A stretch of 49,271 bases of DNA from Hydrogenophaga sp. (GCF_018780075.1 NZ_JADMKB010000040.1:1-49271), one strand, 5' to 3'; shown: positions 33,423-43,609, counted from the stretch's first letter. Numbers and translations are program-made. Notes: generated by a model not told the origin, from the letters alone.

Positions 33423-34927
33423 GGGGTCAGCTCCCCGCGGTTCACGGCGTCCAGCGTGGCCCGAACGCCGTGTTTCTGCAGCGACTGCAGGGTGCCCAGC
33501 AACGCAGCGGCCAGCGGCGCGCTGCCCGCCAGATCGCCAAACACCGGGGCGTAGGACAGCATCTGGTGCACTGCCTCGACGGTCACTCCCTGGGCCAGCG
33601 AGCGCTGGTAGAGCGCCGTGAGTTCGGCCGCGTGGGGGTCGTCGATGGGGTAGGGCTGGCCCAGCTCGTCCGTGCCACGCAGGTAGTGCATCCAGGCCGC
33701 AATGCCCAGCGCCATGCGCGGCACGGGCAGGCCCTGGGCCAGCCGGTCGCGCACGGTGCCGAGCAGGCGCTGGGGCAGCTTCTGCGAACCGTCCATGGCG
33801 ATCTGCTGCGTGCGGTGGGCGAGTGCGGGGTTGGCGTAGCGGGCCAGCAGCTCGCTGCGGTAGCGGGCCAGGTCCAGCCCGGGCAGGTCGGCCAGGGTGG
33901 GTTCGATTTCATCGCGCATCAGCGCTTCGATGTGCTCGCGCAGAGGGGCCTGCGCGATGGCTTGGTCCACCGTCTGCCAGCCGGCAATGGCGCCGAGGTA
34001 GGCGATGCTGGAGTGCGTGCCGTTGACCATGCGCAGCTTGAGCCGTTCGAAGGGTTCGGCGTCGGCCACGAAGCGCGCACCGCCCAGCGTCCAGTCGGGC
34101 CGGTCGGCGGCGAAGTGGTCCTCCACCGCCCAGTCGAAAAAGGGCTCGCCCAGCACCGGCCAGTGGTCTTCGGCGCCCAGCGCCTGCGACACGGCGGCGC
34201 GGTCGCCGTCGGTGGTGCGGGGCACGATGCGGTCCACCATGGAGCAGGGAAACCGGCATTCGGCGGCGATGCGCCGGGCCAGCGCCGGGTCCACCGCTTC
34301 GGCGAAGCGCAGCACGGCGCCGCGCAGCACACGGCCATTGGCCGGCAGGTTGTCCAGCGACATCAGCGTGAGCGGGCCGCGGCCTTGCGCGAAGCGCCGC
34401 TGCAGTCCGAACACCAGCATGCCGATGGCGGAGCGTGGCGCTTCTGCGTGGGCCAGGTCGTGCACGATGTCCGGGTGGTCCAGGCGCAGCGCGCCGGTGG
34501 CCGGGTCGTGGCAGTAGCCCTTCTCCGTCACGGTCAGGCTCACGATGCGGGTGTCGGCGGCGGCGATGGCGTCCAGCACCGCGCCGGGGTTCTCGGGCGC
34601 CACCAGCAGGGAGCGCACCGCGCCGATCACCTGCAGGCGCTGGCGCGGCTGGCCCTGGGCATCGGCATCGCGGATCGCCAGCGTGTACAGGCCGTCCTGC
34701 GGTTGCAGCGCGTCGCGCGTGTCGGGCTGGCGCAGCGACACGCCGACGATGCCCCAGCGCAGGTCACCCGCGGCGATGGCCGCTTCGGTGACGGCGGCCA
34801 TATGGGCGCGCATGAAAGCACCCAGCCCCAAGTGCACGATGCCGGTTTTCAGTGCCGCGCGGTCATAGGCCGGTCGCATCACGGCGGTGGGCAACGCACC
34901 CACCGTGTGGTCGTTCAGTCGATTCAT
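33419..34927 (-). CDS. uxuB: mannitol dehydrogenase-family oxidoreductase, likely fructuronate reductase
   Basis: 502 residues from MNRLNDHTVGALPTAVMRPA. The long-chain mannitol dehydrogenase family motifs are present: IVHLGLGAFMRAHMAAVTEA for the cofactor, TEKGYCHD, SLDNLPANGRVLRGAVLRFA, and the catalytic-region lysine in LKLRMVNGTHSSIAYLG. It would reduce D-fructuronate to D-mannonate, the substrate of the ManD enzyme encoded 8 bp upstream. UxaB-type tagaturonate reductase is the close alternative, but pairing with ManD favours UxuB. Confidence 0.9.
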   Translation of the reverse strand: MNRLNDHTVGALPTAVMRPAYDRAALKTGIVHLGLGAFMRAHMAAVTEAAIAAGDLRWGIVGVSLRQPDTRDALQPQDGLYTLAIRDADAQGQPRQRLQVIGAVRSLLVAPENPGAVLDAIAAADTRIVSLTVTEKGYCHDPATGALRLDHPDIVHDLAHAEAPRSAIGMLVFGLQRRFAQGRGPLTLMSLDNLPANGRVLRGAVLRFAEAVDPALARRIAAECRFPCSMVDRIVPRTTDGDRAAVSQALGAEDHWPVLGEPFFDWAVEDHFAADRPDWTLGGARFVADAEPFERLKLRMVNGTHSSIAYLGAIAGWQTVDQAIAQAPLREHIEALMRDEIEPTLADLPGLDLARYRSELLARYANPALAHRTQQIAMDGSQKLPQRLLGTVRDRLAQGLPVPRMALGIAAWMHYLRGTDELGQPYPIDDPHAAELTALYQRSLAQGVTVEAVHQMLSYAPVFGDLAGSAPLAAALLGTLQSLQKHGVRATLDAVNRGELTP

Positions 34928-34935
34928 GTCCACCC

Positions 34936-36147
34936 TCACCAGTTGGTCAGCGTGCCATCGTGCTGCAGGCGGTTGACCGGCAGGTAGGCGCGCTGGTACG
35001 GGTACTTGGCCGCCAGCGCTTCGTCGATGGTCACGCCGTGGCCGGGCGCTTCGCCGGGGTGCATGAAGCCGTCCTTGAAGCTGTAGGCGTGGGGGAACAC
35101 GGCGTCCGTCTCGTCGGTGTGGCGCATGTATTCCTGGATGCCGAAGTTGGGCACCCAGAGGTCGAAGTTGAGCGCCGCGCCCATGCACACGGGCGAGAGG
35201 TCGGTGGCGCCGTGCGAGCCGGTGCGCACCTGGTAGAGCGCGGCCAGGTCGGCAATGCGGCGCAGGTGGGTGATGCCGCCCGCGTGGACCACGGTGGTGC
35301 GGATGTAGTCGATCAGCTGGTTCTGGATCAGGTCTTTGCAGTCCCAGATGGTGTTGAAGATCTCGCCCACGGCCAGCGGCGTGGTGGTGTGCTGGCGGAT
35401 CAGGCGGAACGACTCCTGGTTCTCGGCCGGCGTGGTGTCTTCCAGCCAGAACAGTCGGAAGGGCTCCAGGTCTTTGCCCAGGCGCGCGGCCTCGATGGGC
35501 GTCAGGCGGTGGTGCGCGTCGTGCAGCAGGTGGATGTCCGGCCCCACGGCGGCGCGCACCTTGTCGAACAGCTCGGGCGTGTGGCGCAGGTATTTTTCGG
35601 TGGACCAGTCGTGCTCGCTGGGCAGGTCGGCGTCGGCCGGTTCGTAGAACATGGTCCCGCGGCCCACGCCGTACACCTTCTCCAGGCCGGGCACACCGCT
35701 TTGCGCGCGGATGGCCTTGTAGCCCATCTCCTTGTAGCGCAGCACCTCTTCCACGGTCTGCAAAATGTCCTTGCCGTTGGCGTGGCCGTAGACCATCACG
35801 CCGGTGCGGCTCTTGCCACCCAGCAACTGGTACAGCGGCATGTTGGCGGCCTTGGCCTTGATGTCCCACAGCGCCGTGTCCACGCCGGCGATGGCGCTCA
35901 TGGTCACCGGGCCACGGCGCCAGTAGGCGCCTTTGTAGAGGTACTGCCAGATGTCCTCGATCTGCTGCGGGTCGCGCCCGATCAGGCAGGGAATCACGTG
36001 GTCGGTCAGGTAGCTGGCCACGGCGAGTTCGCGGCCGTTGAGTGTGGCGTCGCCGATGCCCGTCAGGCCCTCGTCGGTCTCGATCTTCAGGGTCACGAAG
36101 TTGCGGCTGGGCGCGCACACGATGACTTTGGCGGCGGTGATCTTCAT
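34936..36147 (-). CDS. manD: D-mannonate dehydratase, enolase superfamily (ManD/RspA)
   Basis: 403 residues from [20 protein letters not shown]; the family is about 404 residues. The magnesium ligands fall at the positions known for ManD: Asp210 in LLHDAHH, Glu236 in FWLEDTTP and Glu262 in AVGEIFN. The catalytic residues Tyr159 (KVYGVG), Arg147 and His212 are also all present at the same numbers. It dehydrates D-mannonate to KDG. Some ManD-like proteins have little activity and only a regulatory role, but the uxuB and kdgK neighbours make this a true catabolic enzyme. Confidence 0.93.
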   Translation of the reverse strand: MKITAAKVIVCAPSRNFVTLKIETDEGLTGIGDATLNGRELAVASYLTDHVIPCLIGRDPQQIEDIWQYLYKGAYWRRGPVTMSAIAGVDTALWDIKAKAANMPLYQLLGGKSRTGVMVYGHANGKDILQTVEEVLRYKEMGYKAIRAQSGVPGLEKVYGVGRGTMFYEPADADLPSEHDWSTEKYLRHTPELFDKVRAAVGPDIHLLHDAHHRLTPIEAARLGKDLEPFRLFWLEDTTPAENQESFRLIRQHTTTPLAVGEIFNTIWDCKDLIQNQLIDYIRTTVVHAGGITHLRRIADLAALYQVRTGSHGATDLSPVCMGAALNFDLWVPNFGIQEYMRHTDETDAVFPHAYSFKDGFMHPGEAPGHGVTIDEALAAKYPYQRAYLPVNRLQHDGTLTNW

Positions 36148-36170
36148 GGTGTCTTGCTGAGAATGAGGGG

Positions 36171-37694
36171 TTACATGACGGCGCCCAGCGCCCAGGGCAC
36201 GAACTCGTTCTGGCCGTAGCCGTGCTGCTCGCTCTTGGTCTGGCGGCCCGAGGCGGCGGCCAGCATCTCGTGGAAGATGCGTTCGCCCAGTTGCTCCACG
36301 CTCTCGCTGCCGTCGATCACGGTGCCGCAGTTGATGTCCATGTCTTCTTCCTGCTTGGCCCACAGCGCGCTGTTGGTGGCCAGCTTGAGCGAAGGCGAGG
36401 GTGCGCAGCCATAGGCCGAACCGCGCCCGGTGGTGAAGCAGATCAGGTTGGCGCCGCCGGCGACCTGGCCAGTGGCCGACACCGGGTCGTAGCCCGGCGT
36501 GTCCATGTAGACAAAGCCCTTGGCGGTGATGGGCTGGGCATATTCGTACACGTCCACCAGGGGCGTGGTGCCGCCCTTGGCGATGGCGCCCAGCGACTTT
36601 TCGAGGATGGTGGTCAGCCCGCCGGCTTTGTTGCCGGCCGAGGGGTTGTTGTCCATCTCGGCGTGGTGGCGGGTGCAGTACTCCGTCCACCATTGCAGGC
36701 GGGCTTCGAGCTTGTCGGCCACGGCCTGCGACACGGCGCGTTGCAGCAGCAGGTGTTCGCCGCCATAAATCTCGGGCGTTTCGGACAACACGGCCGTGCC
36801 GCCGTGGCGCACCACCAGGTCCACCGCCGCACCCAGGGCCGGGTTGGCGCTGATGCCCGAATAGCCGTCGGAGCCGCCGCACTGCAGGCCCACCACCAGG
36901 TGGCTGGCCAGCACGGGCTGGCGCTGCACGGCGTTGGCCTCGGGCAGCAGGGCTCGCACGGCCTCGATGCCGCGCGCCACGCTTTGGGCGGTGCCGCCCG
37001 TGTCCTGGATGCTGAAGGTCACCAGCTTCGCGCCTTCGCGCAGGCCTTCTTGCGCCAGCAGGCCCTGGATCTGGTTGGTCTCGCAGCCCAGGCCCACGAC
37101 GATGACCGCCGCAAAGTTGGCGTGGCGTGCGTAGCCCGCCAAGGTGCGGCGCAGCACGCGCAGACCTTCGCCTTCGCTGTCGGTGGCGCAGCCCGCGCCG
37201 TGGGTCAGCGCCACGATGCCGTCCACGTTCGGGAAGGCGGCCAGGGCCTCGGGGTGGATGTCGCGGCGGAAGTGGTCGGCGATGGCGCGCGCCACGGTGG
37301 CCGAGCAGTTCACGCTGGTCAGCACACCGATGTAGTTGCGCGTGGCCACGCGGCCGTCGGCGCGCACGATGCCGTCGAAGGTGGCGGGCGTGTCCACGTA
37401 GGCCACGGGCCGCACGTCGCCGCCCACGCTGTGGCCGCGATCGAAGCGGCTGAACGCCAGGTTGTGCGTGTGCACATGCTGCCCGGGCGCAATGGCCTGG
37501 GTGGCGGTGCCGATGATCTGGTTGTAGCGACGCACCGGTTCGCCCGCCGCGATGGCGCGCACCGCGATCTTGTGGCCCGGCGGCACCAGGCCCGACACGG
37601 TGATGCCTTCGGTCTCGATGCGCGTGCCGCCCAGCAGCTGCTGGCGGGCGATGACGACGTCGTCGTTCGGGTGAATGCGGATGACGGGGTTCAT
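36171..37694 (-). CDS. uxaA: altronate dehydratase family protein
   Basis: 507 residues from [20 protein letters not shown]. Full two-part UxaA: N-terminal SAF domain (about 1-85, ending [15 protein letters not shown]) and the large catalytic part with conserved cysteines in [40 protein letters not shown] and [20 protein letters not shown], the last being the iron-site region. It converts D-altronate to KDG. The start overlaps the TRAP dctM stop (ATGA). Galactarate dehydratase (GarD) is a related alternative; the pathway neighbours favour altronate. Confidence 0.9.
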   Translation of the reverse strand: MNPVIRIHPNDDVVIARQQLLGGTRIETEGITVSGLVPPGHKIAVRAIAAGEPVRRYNQIIGTATQAIAPGQHVHTHNLAFSRFDRGHSVGGDVRPVAYVDTPATFDGIVRADGRVATRNYIGVLTSVNCSATVARAIADHFRRDIHPEALAAFPNVDGIVALTHGAGCATDSEGEGLRVLRRTLAGYARHANFAAVIVVGLGCETNQIQGLLAQEGLREGAKLVTFSIQDTGGTAQSVARGIEAVRALLPEANAVQRQPVLASHLVVGLQCGGSDGYSGISANPALGAAVDLVVRHGGTAVLSETPEIYGGEHLLLQRAVSQAVADKLEARLQWWTEYCTRHHAEMDNNPSAGNKAGGLTTILEKSLGAIAKGGTTPLVDVYEYAQPITAKGFVYMDTPGYDPVSATGQVAGGANLICFTTGRGSAYGCAPSPSLKLATNSALWAKQEEDMDINCGTVIDGSESVEQLGERIFHEMLAAASGRQTKSEQHGYGQNEFVPWALGAVM

Positions 37695-39097
37695 TTCATT
37701 AGCCCTAATTGCTGTGGCAGCCACAGCGTCAAGGCGGGGATGTAGGTGATGGCGATCAGCGCCAGCATCAGCGGCACCAGCCAGGGCAGGATGGCCATGG
37801 TGGTGCGCTCCACCGAGAGCTTGGAGATGCGCGCCAGCACAAAGAGCACCATGCCCAGCGGCGGATGCAGCAGGCCGATCATCAGGTTCAGCGTCATGAT
37901 CAGGCCGAACTGCAGCGGGTCAATGCCGAGCTTGAGCACGATGGGCAGCAGGATCGGCACCAGGATGGTGATGGCCGCGATGGTGTCGATGAAGCAGCCC
38001 ACGAACAGGATCAGCAGGTTGGCCAGCAGCAGGAACACCCACTTGTTGCTGGTGATGGAGAGGATCCAGTCGGCCAGGGCCTGCGCGGCCTGCGTGGTGG
38101 TGAGCAGCCACGCGAAGATCGACGCGGCGGTGACGATGAACAGCACCGAGGCGGTGGTCTCGATGGTCTCGAAGGTGGCCTGCGCCAGCGTGCGCAGGCT
38201 CATGGAACGGTAGCGCACCAGGCCCAGGAACAGCGCCCAGATCACCGCGGCCACGGCGGCCTCGGTCGGGGTGAACCAGCCCATGGTCATGCCGCCGATC
38301 AGGATCACGGGCGCCATCAGCGCCAGCACCGCGGAGAAGTTGAAGCGCCAGTCCAGCGCGATGAGCACGACAAAGGCCGCGCCCGCCGCCAGGTTCACCG
38401 AGACACCCGCTTTCACGGCCAGCCACACCGCCATCGGGAAGGCCAGCACGACCAGGATCTCCAGCGCCGCGCCGCCCAGGCGACCCCAGTGGAAGGCCAC
38501 GTCGCCGCCCCAGCCGTTGCGGTGGGCGAAGTAGGCCACCGTGATCATCATCAGCACGGTCATGAACACGCCGGGCATGATGCCCGCGACGAACAGGGCG
38601 CCGATGGAGACGTTGGCCATCATCCCGTAGATCACGAAGGGCAGCGAGGGCGGAAAGATCGGGCCCAGCGTGGCCGAGGCCGCGGTCACGCCCACCGCGA
38701 ACTCGGTGGAATAGCCGTGTTCCTTCATGGCCTTGATCTCGATCGACCCCAGGCCCGCGGCATCGGCGATGGCCGTGCCCGACATGCCCGAGAAGATCAC
38801 CGAGCCGACGATGTTGACCTGACCCAGGCCGCCCTTCATCCAGCCCACCAGGGCCACCGCAAAGTTGTAGATGCGGCCGGTGATGCCGGCGATGTTCATC
38901 AGGTTGCCGGCCAGGATGAAGAAGGGCACGGCCAGCAGCGGGAAGGACTCGATGCCCGCGATCATGCGTTGGGCCAGCACGATGTCGGGCACGCTGCCCG
39001 AGACCAGGATGTAGATCAGCGAGCCACCGGCCATGGCCACCGCCACCGGCAGCCCGCAGAGCATCAGGCCCAGGAAGGAAACGATCAGGATCAACAT
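37691..39097 (-). CDS. dctM: TRAP transporter large permease
   Basis: 468 residues, 12 membrane segments, DctM family. It begins [20 protein letters not shown], and carries [40 protein letters not shown] and the C-terminal [20 protein letters not shown] and [20 protein letters not shown]. It is about 40 residues longer than common DctM proteins. Transports the organic acid captured by the DctP protein, driven by the sodium gradient. Fourth step of a run dctP-dctQ-dctM-uxaA with gaps of 11 and 14 bp and a 4-bp overlap. Confidence 0.95.
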   Translation of the reverse strand: MLILIVSFLGLMLCGLPVAVAMAGGSLIYILVSGSVPDIVLAQRMIAGIESFPLLAVPFFILAGNLMNIAGITGRIYNFAVALVGWMKGGLGQVNIVGSVIFSGMSGTAIADAAGLGSIEIKAMKEHGYSTEFAVGVTAASATLGPIFPPSLPFVIYGMMANVSIGALFVAGIMPGVFMTVLMMITVAYFAHRNGWGGDVAFHWGRLGGAALEILVVLAFPMAVWLAVKAGVSVNLAAGAAFVVLIALDWRFNFSAVLALMAPVILIGGMTMGWFTPTEAAVAAVIWALFLGLVRYRSMSLRTLAQATFETIETTASVLFIVTAASIFAWLLTTTQAAQALADWILSITSNKWVFLLLANLLILFVGCFIDTIAAITILVPILLPIVLKLGIDPLQFGLIMTLNLMIGLLHPPLGMVLFVLARISKLSVERTTMAILPWLVPLMLALIAITYIPALTLWLPQQLGLMK

Positions 39098-39111
39098 GGT
39101 GTGGGTTCCGT

Positions 39112-39723
39112 TCAGTCGGTCGAACCGTCAAAGAAGCCGGGGTTCTGCAGCGCCGAGAAACCGCGGCGCCAGTTCTCCACGGCGACCTGCACGGCGCGCA
39201 CCGCCATCAGGGCGAAGCCCGCGAAGGCCAGCCAGTACACATGGCTCTTGTTCCACTCGATGGTGGTCATGGGCTCGTTGTCCACCGCCAGCGCGTAGCG
39301 CGCCACCAGCCAGGCGCCGTAGCCATAGAACACGATGGCCACCAGGTCCACCACCGTCGACAGGACCCGGCCCGCCGCGGTGGGCAGGTAGCGGTAGACC
39401 AGGTTGACCTGGATGTGCCGCACCCGGCGCACGCACATGGACGCACCGATGAAGACCACCGGCATGAGGCAGTACACGGCCAGCTCCTCGGTCCAGGCGA
39501 ACGAGTCGTTCAGCACGTAGCGGCTGAAGAACTGCAGGAACACCAGGCCGGTCATGATCCAGAAGAAACCCAGGCAGATCCAGTCTTCGATGCCGTAGCC
39601 CGAGAGGTCGACCTGGTGCTGGTCGGCCTCCGCGAAGCTGGCGACCAGCGCTTCCGCGCTGGTCTCGACCGGATGCGACTCGGCTGCGCCGCCCACGGTG
39701 GGCAGAGAGCTTTGTAGCGACAT
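39112..39723 (-). CDS. dctQ: TRAP transporter small permease
   Basis: 203 residues from MSLQSSLPTVGGAAESHPVE. Four membrane segments of the DctQ family, with CLGFFWIMTGLVFLQFFSRY, SFAWTEELAVYCLMPVVFIG, HIQVNLVYRYLPTAAGRVLS and the last helix near YWLAFAGFALMAVRAVQVAV. The first 45 residues are a charged cytoplasmic extension not found in all members. Forms the membrane unit with DctM. Confidence 0.92.
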   Translation of the reverse strand: MSLQSSLPTVGGAAESHPVETSAEALVASFAEADQHQVDLSGYGIEDWICLGFFWIMTGLVFLQFFSRYVLNDSFAWTEELAVYCLMPVVFIGASMCVRRVRHIQVNLVYRYLPTAAGRVLSTVVDLVAIVFYGYGAWLVARYALAVDNEPMTTIEWNKSHVYWLAFAGFALMAVRAVQVAVENWRRGFSALQNPGFFDGSTD

Positions 39724-39734
39724 GCCGGGCCGCC

Positions 39735-40703
39735 TTACTTGACGGCCTGGATGCGGTCCCAGTCGGCTTTCTGGTAGCCGAACTGCTCGAAGGGCACGTT
39801 CTTCAGCACGGTGTCGCGGAACTCGCCGGTGTTCACGTCGGTCACGCTCACGCCCTTGCTGCGGAACACGGCGGCCAGTTCTTTCTCGCGGCCGGCCACC
39901 TCTTTCGATGCCTTGGCGGCGGCCTCCTGCGCCACCTCGGTGAACATCTTCTTGTCGGCGTCCGACAGCTTCTTCCATACGCCGCCGGCCACCACGGTGT
40001 TGAGGTGGTCCACGATGTGGCCGGTCAGCACGATGTGCTTCTGTACCTCGAAGAATTTCTTGGCTTCGATGGTGGGCAGCGGGTTCTCCTGCGCTTCGAC
40101 GGTGCCGTTCTGCAGCGCCAGGTAGACCTCGGCGAACGCGATGGGCGAGGTGTTGGCGCCGCAGGCGCGGGGCATGGCCAGGTAGGCGGGCACGTCGGGC
40201 ACGCGCATCTTCAGGCCCTTCATGTCGGCGCACTTGGCGATGGGCTTGTTGCTGGTGGTGTGGCGGGTGCCGTAGTAGGTGGTGGCGATGATCTCGTGGC
40301 CGCTCTTTTGTTCGTAACCCGCGGTCAGCTCTTTGTAGATGTCGCTCCTGGTGTAGGCCAGCAGGTGGTCCACGTCACGGAAGGTGTAGGGGTAGTAGGT
40401 GACGCCGATGCGCGGGAAGGCCTTGGCCGCGAAGCTGGAGCCCGAGATGATGATGTCCACCGTGCCCAGGGTCAGGCCCTGGTTGATGTCGTTTTCCTTG
40501 CCGAGCTGCGAAGCGGGGTACACGTCGATCTGGTAGCGGCCACCGCTGCGCTTCTTGATCTCTTCGGCCGCCCACACGGACGCGGTGTGAAACGGCTCGG
40601 AGGTCTCGTACACGTGGGCCCATTTGAGCTTGGTCTGGGCGAAGGCGGGGGCGGCGGCGATCAGACCGGCGGCCAGGGTCAGGGTGATGCGTGTGGTGTT
40701 CAT
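39735..40703 (-). CDS. dctP: TRAP transporter substrate-binding protein
   Basis: 322 residues with a Sec signal peptide (MNTTRITLTLAAGLIAAAPA, cleaved after AFA). The DctP fold follows: KLKWAHVYETSEPFHTASVW, IDVYPASQLGKENDINQGLT, MRVPDVPAYLAMPRACGANT and SPIAFAEVYLALQNGTVEAQ. The arginine and asparagine-containing part around this last motif is where DctP proteins bind the carboxylate. Given the operon, the ligand is expected to be a hexuronate or hexonate. Confidence 0.94.
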   Translation of the reverse strand: MNTTRITLTLAAGLIAAAPAFAQTKLKWAHVYETSEPFHTASVWAAEEIKKRSGGRYQIDVYPASQLGKENDINQGLTLGTVDIIISGSSFAAKAFPRIGVTYYPYTFRDVDHLLAYTRSDIYKELTAGYEQKSGHEIIATTYYGTRHTTSNKPIAKCADMKGLKMRVPDVPAYLAMPRACGANTSPIAFAEVYLALQNGTVEAQENPLPTIEAKKFFEVQKHIVLTGHIVDHLNTVVAGGVWKKLSDADKKMFTEVAQEAAAKASKEVAGREKELAAVFRSKGVSVTDVNTGEFRDTVLKNVPFEQFGYQKADWDRIQAVK

Positions 40704-40747
40704 TCGGTGTCTCCTGTCGTTGTTGAAGAAAGTGAGTCAGCCGGCGG

Positions 40748-41761
40748 CTAGCCGGGGATGAGCTGCACCTTGGTGCTGCGGCTGCGGTCCAACGCCAAAT
40801 CGAAGGCCGCCTTCGATTCGCTGATCGGGATCTGTGCGCTGATGAGCGGGCGCACGTCGGCGCGCCGGCTGCGGATGGCCATCACGGCCCAGTCGAATTC
40901 GATGTCGGCCCGGAACGCCCCGACGTAGTCAAGCTCGCGGGTCATGATGTCGTTGGCCGGGAACGGCAGTTCGGGTGGCAGCGTGCCGACCTGGACGATG
41001 CGCGCGCCGCGGCGCACGGCCGACAGGCAGCCCGCGAGCGCGGCCGGGTGCCCCGCCGCCTCGATCGCCACATCGACCTGGCCCGACCAGGCGCGGGTGT
41101 CGGGCTGGGCGTCGTCGGCGCCGACGGTGAGCGCCATCTCGCGCGCCCGGTCGCTCGGGTCGCTGCAGAGCACGCGCCCCGCGCCGGCCAGCCGCGCCGC
41201 GATCACCGACATGCAGCCGATGGTCCCGGCGCCCGTGACCAGCACCGTGGCGCCCAGCAAGGGGCCGGCGCGGCGCACCGCGTGCAGCCCGACCGACAGT
41301 GGCTCGGCGCAGGCGATCTCGCCCAGGCTCACGTCCTCATTCACCGCGGTGAGCTGCGATTCGGCGACCACGAACTGCTCCCTGAACAGGCCCGGCAGGT
41401 GCGGAAAAATCGCCGCACTGCCCAGGAACACCATCTTGTCGCAGAGGTTGCTGCGGCCCGCGCGGCAGGCCGGGCACGCCCCGCAAGGGTGGGCCGGGTT
41501 CACCGCCACCTTCTGCCCCGGCCGCACCCGGGTGACACCGGCCCCGATGGCCTCGACCACGCCCGAGGCCTCGTGGCCCGGCACGAAGGGCGCCCGGATG
41601 GCGAACGCGCCCGCGCGGCCGTGCTGGTAGTAGTGCAGGTCGGAGCCGCAGATGCCGCCGGCGCCCAGGCGCAGCCGCACCTGGCCGGCGGCGGGCTCGA
41701 CCTGGGGCAGTTGTTCGACGCTCAGTTGCAGAGGGCCGTGCAGGGTGCAGGCGAGGCTCAT
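40748..41761 (-). CDS. idnD: L-idonate 5-dehydrogenase-like zinc dehydrogenase
   Basis: 337 residues, medium-chain zinc dehydrogenase. Catalytic site GGICGSDLHYYQHGRAGAF and PGHEASGVVEA, four structural-zinc cysteines in HPCGACPACRAGRSNLCDK, and the cofactor loop VLVTGAGTIGCMSVIAARL. YYQHGRAGAF and FLGSAAIFPHLPGLFREQF are typical of IdnD, which oxidises L-idonate to 5-ketogluconate. First structural gene of the operon, 1 bp after the regulator. It is a different branch from the other zinc dehydrogenase at 31441. Confidence 0.87.
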   Translation of the reverse strand: MSLACTLHGPLQLSVEQLPQVEPAAGQVRLRLGAGGICGSDLHYYQHGRAGAFAIRAPFVPGHEASGVVEAIGAGVTRVRPGQKVAVNPAHPCGACPACRAGRSNLCDKMVFLGSAAIFPHLPGLFREQFVVAESQLTAVNEDVSLGEIACAEPLSVGLHAVRRAGPLLGATVLVTGAGTIGCMSVIAARLAGAGRVLCSDPSDRAREMALTVGADDAQPDTRAWSGQVDVAIEAAGHPAALAGCLSAVRRGARIVQVGTLPPELPFPANDIMTRELDYVGAFRADIEFDWAVMAIRSRRADVRPLISAQIPISESKAAFDLALDRSRSTKVQLIPG

Positions 41762-41762
41762 G

Positions 41763-42476
41763 TCATTTCCTGTGGGTGTCGGTGTCGACCGGTGTGGTCC
41801 AGCCCGCCGAGAAGCGCTCGTGGGAATGTTCGAGGTGGCTGGTCATGGCGGCGCGAGCGGCTTTCGGGTCGTGGCGCTCGATCGCCCGGACCACGGCGCG
41901 GTGTTCGGCCACGGCCTGCTTCCAGGTGGTTTCGCGCTCGAAGTGGCTGCCCAGGCGGGCGAACAGCGGGCCGTTGCGTTCGTCGAAGAGCTGCGTGACG
42001 ATGGCCAGCAAGGGGCTGTTGTCGCTGGCCTGGGCGATGCGCAGGTGGAAGTTGCGGTCGCCGCTGATGGGCAGGGTCCGCGCGGCGATGTCGCTTTCCA
42101 TCTCGCGCAGGCTCTCTTCCAGATCGGGCACCAGGGTGCTGTCTTCGCTCTGCGACGCCACGGCCGCGAGCTCGCACTCGATCAGCTGGCGGGCCCGGAT
42201 GATCTCCAGCGGGCCGTGGGCGTTGTCCAGCAGGCGCTCGGGCTCGCGGCCGATGACGACGATGCCCGAACCCACGCGCACCTCGATCAGCCCCTGGACT
42301 TCGAGCGCGATCAGCGCCTCCCGCACGGAGGGGCGTGACACCCCCATCTTCACCGCCAGGTCGCGTTCGGCGGGCAGGCGTGAGCCCACGGCGAATTCGC
42401 CGCTCTGGATGAGCTGGCGCAGCTGGTCGGCGATCTGTCGGTAGAGCCGACGGGGCTCGATGGGTTGGAAGGGCAT
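41763..42476 (-). CDS. GntR/FadR-subfamily regulator of the hexonate operon
   Basis: 237 residues. N-terminal winged helix (about 8-75: LYRQIADQLRQLIQSGEFAV, GSRLPAERDLAVKMGVSRPS, VREALIALEVQGLIEVRVGS) and a C-terminal FCD all-helical ligand domain with the metal-site histidines in RNFHLRIAQASDN and MTSHLEHSHERF. This is the UxuR/ExuR-like group that senses sugar acids. The gene starts the minus-strand operon and has a perfect palindromic operator just upstream, so it probably represses itself and the whole operon. Confidence 0.93.
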   Translation of the reverse strand: MPFQPIEPRRLYRQIADQLRQLIQSGEFAVGSRLPAERDLAVKMGVSRPSVREALIALEVQGLIEVRVGSGIVVIGREPERLLDNAHGPLEIIRARQLIECELAAVASQSEDSTLVPDLEESLREMESDIAARTLPISGDRNFHLRIAQASDNSPLLAIVTQLFDERNGPLFARLGSHFERETTWKQAVAEHRAVVRAIERHDPKAARAAMTSHLEHSHERFSAGWTTPVDTDTHRK

Positions 42477-42492
42477 GGGTGGTAATTTGGTA

Positions 42493-42509
42493 AATTGGTC
42501 AGACCAATT
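42493..42509. promoter_or_regulatory. palindromic operator of the GntR-led operon
   Basis: AATTGGTCAGACCAATT is a perfect 17-bp palindrome of the FadR-type form TGGTC-N-GACCA, 16 bp before the GntR start codon. FadR-subfamily GntR proteins bind this kind of site, and its position would block the promoter or transcription start. Confidence 0.8.
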
Positions 42510-42606
42510 GACCGGAGTTTAGGCAGAACCGGATGGCCTGCGCATGGGGGTTTACCAGAGGGTGGGCAGGGCGTTCACCGGCGCTGCGGCCCGGCGCGCC
42601 CAGCGC

Positions 42607-43452
42607 TCAGGCGGCGTTCATGCCCTGGGTCAGCGACAGCGCGGCGGCCGCGGCGCGCAGGTACTCGCGCACCTGCGCCATGTCGGGGCCCACGTGGCGG
42701 TCGATGCGGCGGATGTAGGGGCAGGTGAGCGTGGCCAGGGCGGTGTTGTCGGGGCCGAGGATGGGGAACGAGATGTCCACCACCCCTTGCGTCTGCGCAC
42801 TGTCGCGCTCCAGGTAGCCGCGCTCCCGGATGCTGGCCAGCGTGGCCTGCAGCGCGTCCAGGGTGGTGGGCACTTCGCCGTCGACCGGGAGGTGCTCGGC
42901 CAGCATGCGGTTGAAGCTGCCCTCGTCGGCAAAGGCCAGCAGCAGGTGGCCCGAGGCCGTGTCCAGCAGGCCCACGCGCGCGCCGCGCTGCACGGCAAAG
43001 CTCCAGCCGCTGGGGCTGTTGATCTGCGCGCTGATCAGCACGTTGCCTCGGTCGTACACCCCCATGTGGCAGGACTGCTCGGCCTTGCGCGTGAAGTCGT
43101 CCATGACGGGCAGCGCCTGGTTGATCAGGCGGCTGAGCGGCGGGTGCATGTGGGCCAGCGCGAACAGCTTGAGGCTCAGGGCGTAACGGTCGCCCGAGGG
43201 GTTGCGCATCACGTACTGGCGCGCCACCAGGCGTTCGAGCATGCGGTAGATCTCGCTGGCGCTGCGGTCCATCTCCTTCACGATTTCAGCGCGCGTGAGG
43301 CCGTGCGGCTGCGTGGCCAGCAACTCCAGGATGTCCAGCCCCTTGTCCAGCGCCGGCGCGCGGTAGCGGTCGTCGGTGGCGGTGGTGTCGGGCACGGCTT
43401 CCGCCTTGGGGCGGCGTCCGCGGGGTTTGGGCGTGGTGGTGGCTGCTGGCAT
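42607..43452 (-). CDS. IclR-family transcriptional regulator
   Basis: 281 residues. A basic alanine/proline-rich N-terminus (about 1-30) precedes the IclR winged helix (APALDKGLDILELLATQPHG, RAEIVKEMDRSASEIYRMLE) and the GAF-like ligand domain (SLKLFALAHMHPPLSRLINQ, GVVDISFPILGPDNTALATL). It is divergent from the SDR gene of the fucose-type operon with 157 bp in between, and therefore its likely controller. The intergenic strip has an A/T-rich patch at about 43548-43600 suited to a promoter. Confidence 0.92.
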   Translation of the reverse strand: MPAATTTPKPRGRRPKAEAVPDTTATDDRYRAPALDKGLDILELLATQPHGLTRAEIVKEMDRSASEIYRMLERLVARQYVMRNPSGDRYALSLKLFALAHMHPPLSRLINQALPVMDDFTRKAEQSCHMGVYDRGNVLISAQINSPSGWSFAVQRGARVGLLDTASGHLLLAFADEGSFNRMLAEHLPVDGEVPTTLDALQATLASIRERGYLERDSAQTQGVVDISFPILGPDNTALATLTCPYIRRIDRHVGPDMAQVREYLRAAAAALSLTQGMNAA

Positions 43453-43609
43453 GCGGTCGGGCGATGGGGTGGTTCGGGTCGTGCTGCTTTGTACCGCAGC
43501 CCGTGGCTAGGGTAACTACCGAGCCGGTGGCGGCCGGTTCGCCCCTATCATTTTATTCATACATGGATTGTTTGTTTATCTGTGAATTTAATCAACCGAG
43601 GTTTCCCGT

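Noticed and set aside
34936..36147. The enolase-superfamily gene as a galactonate or starvation-sensing RspA protein without activity
   Set aside because: All ManD catalytic and metal positions are present and the uxuB and kdgK neighbours match a mannonate dehydratase.
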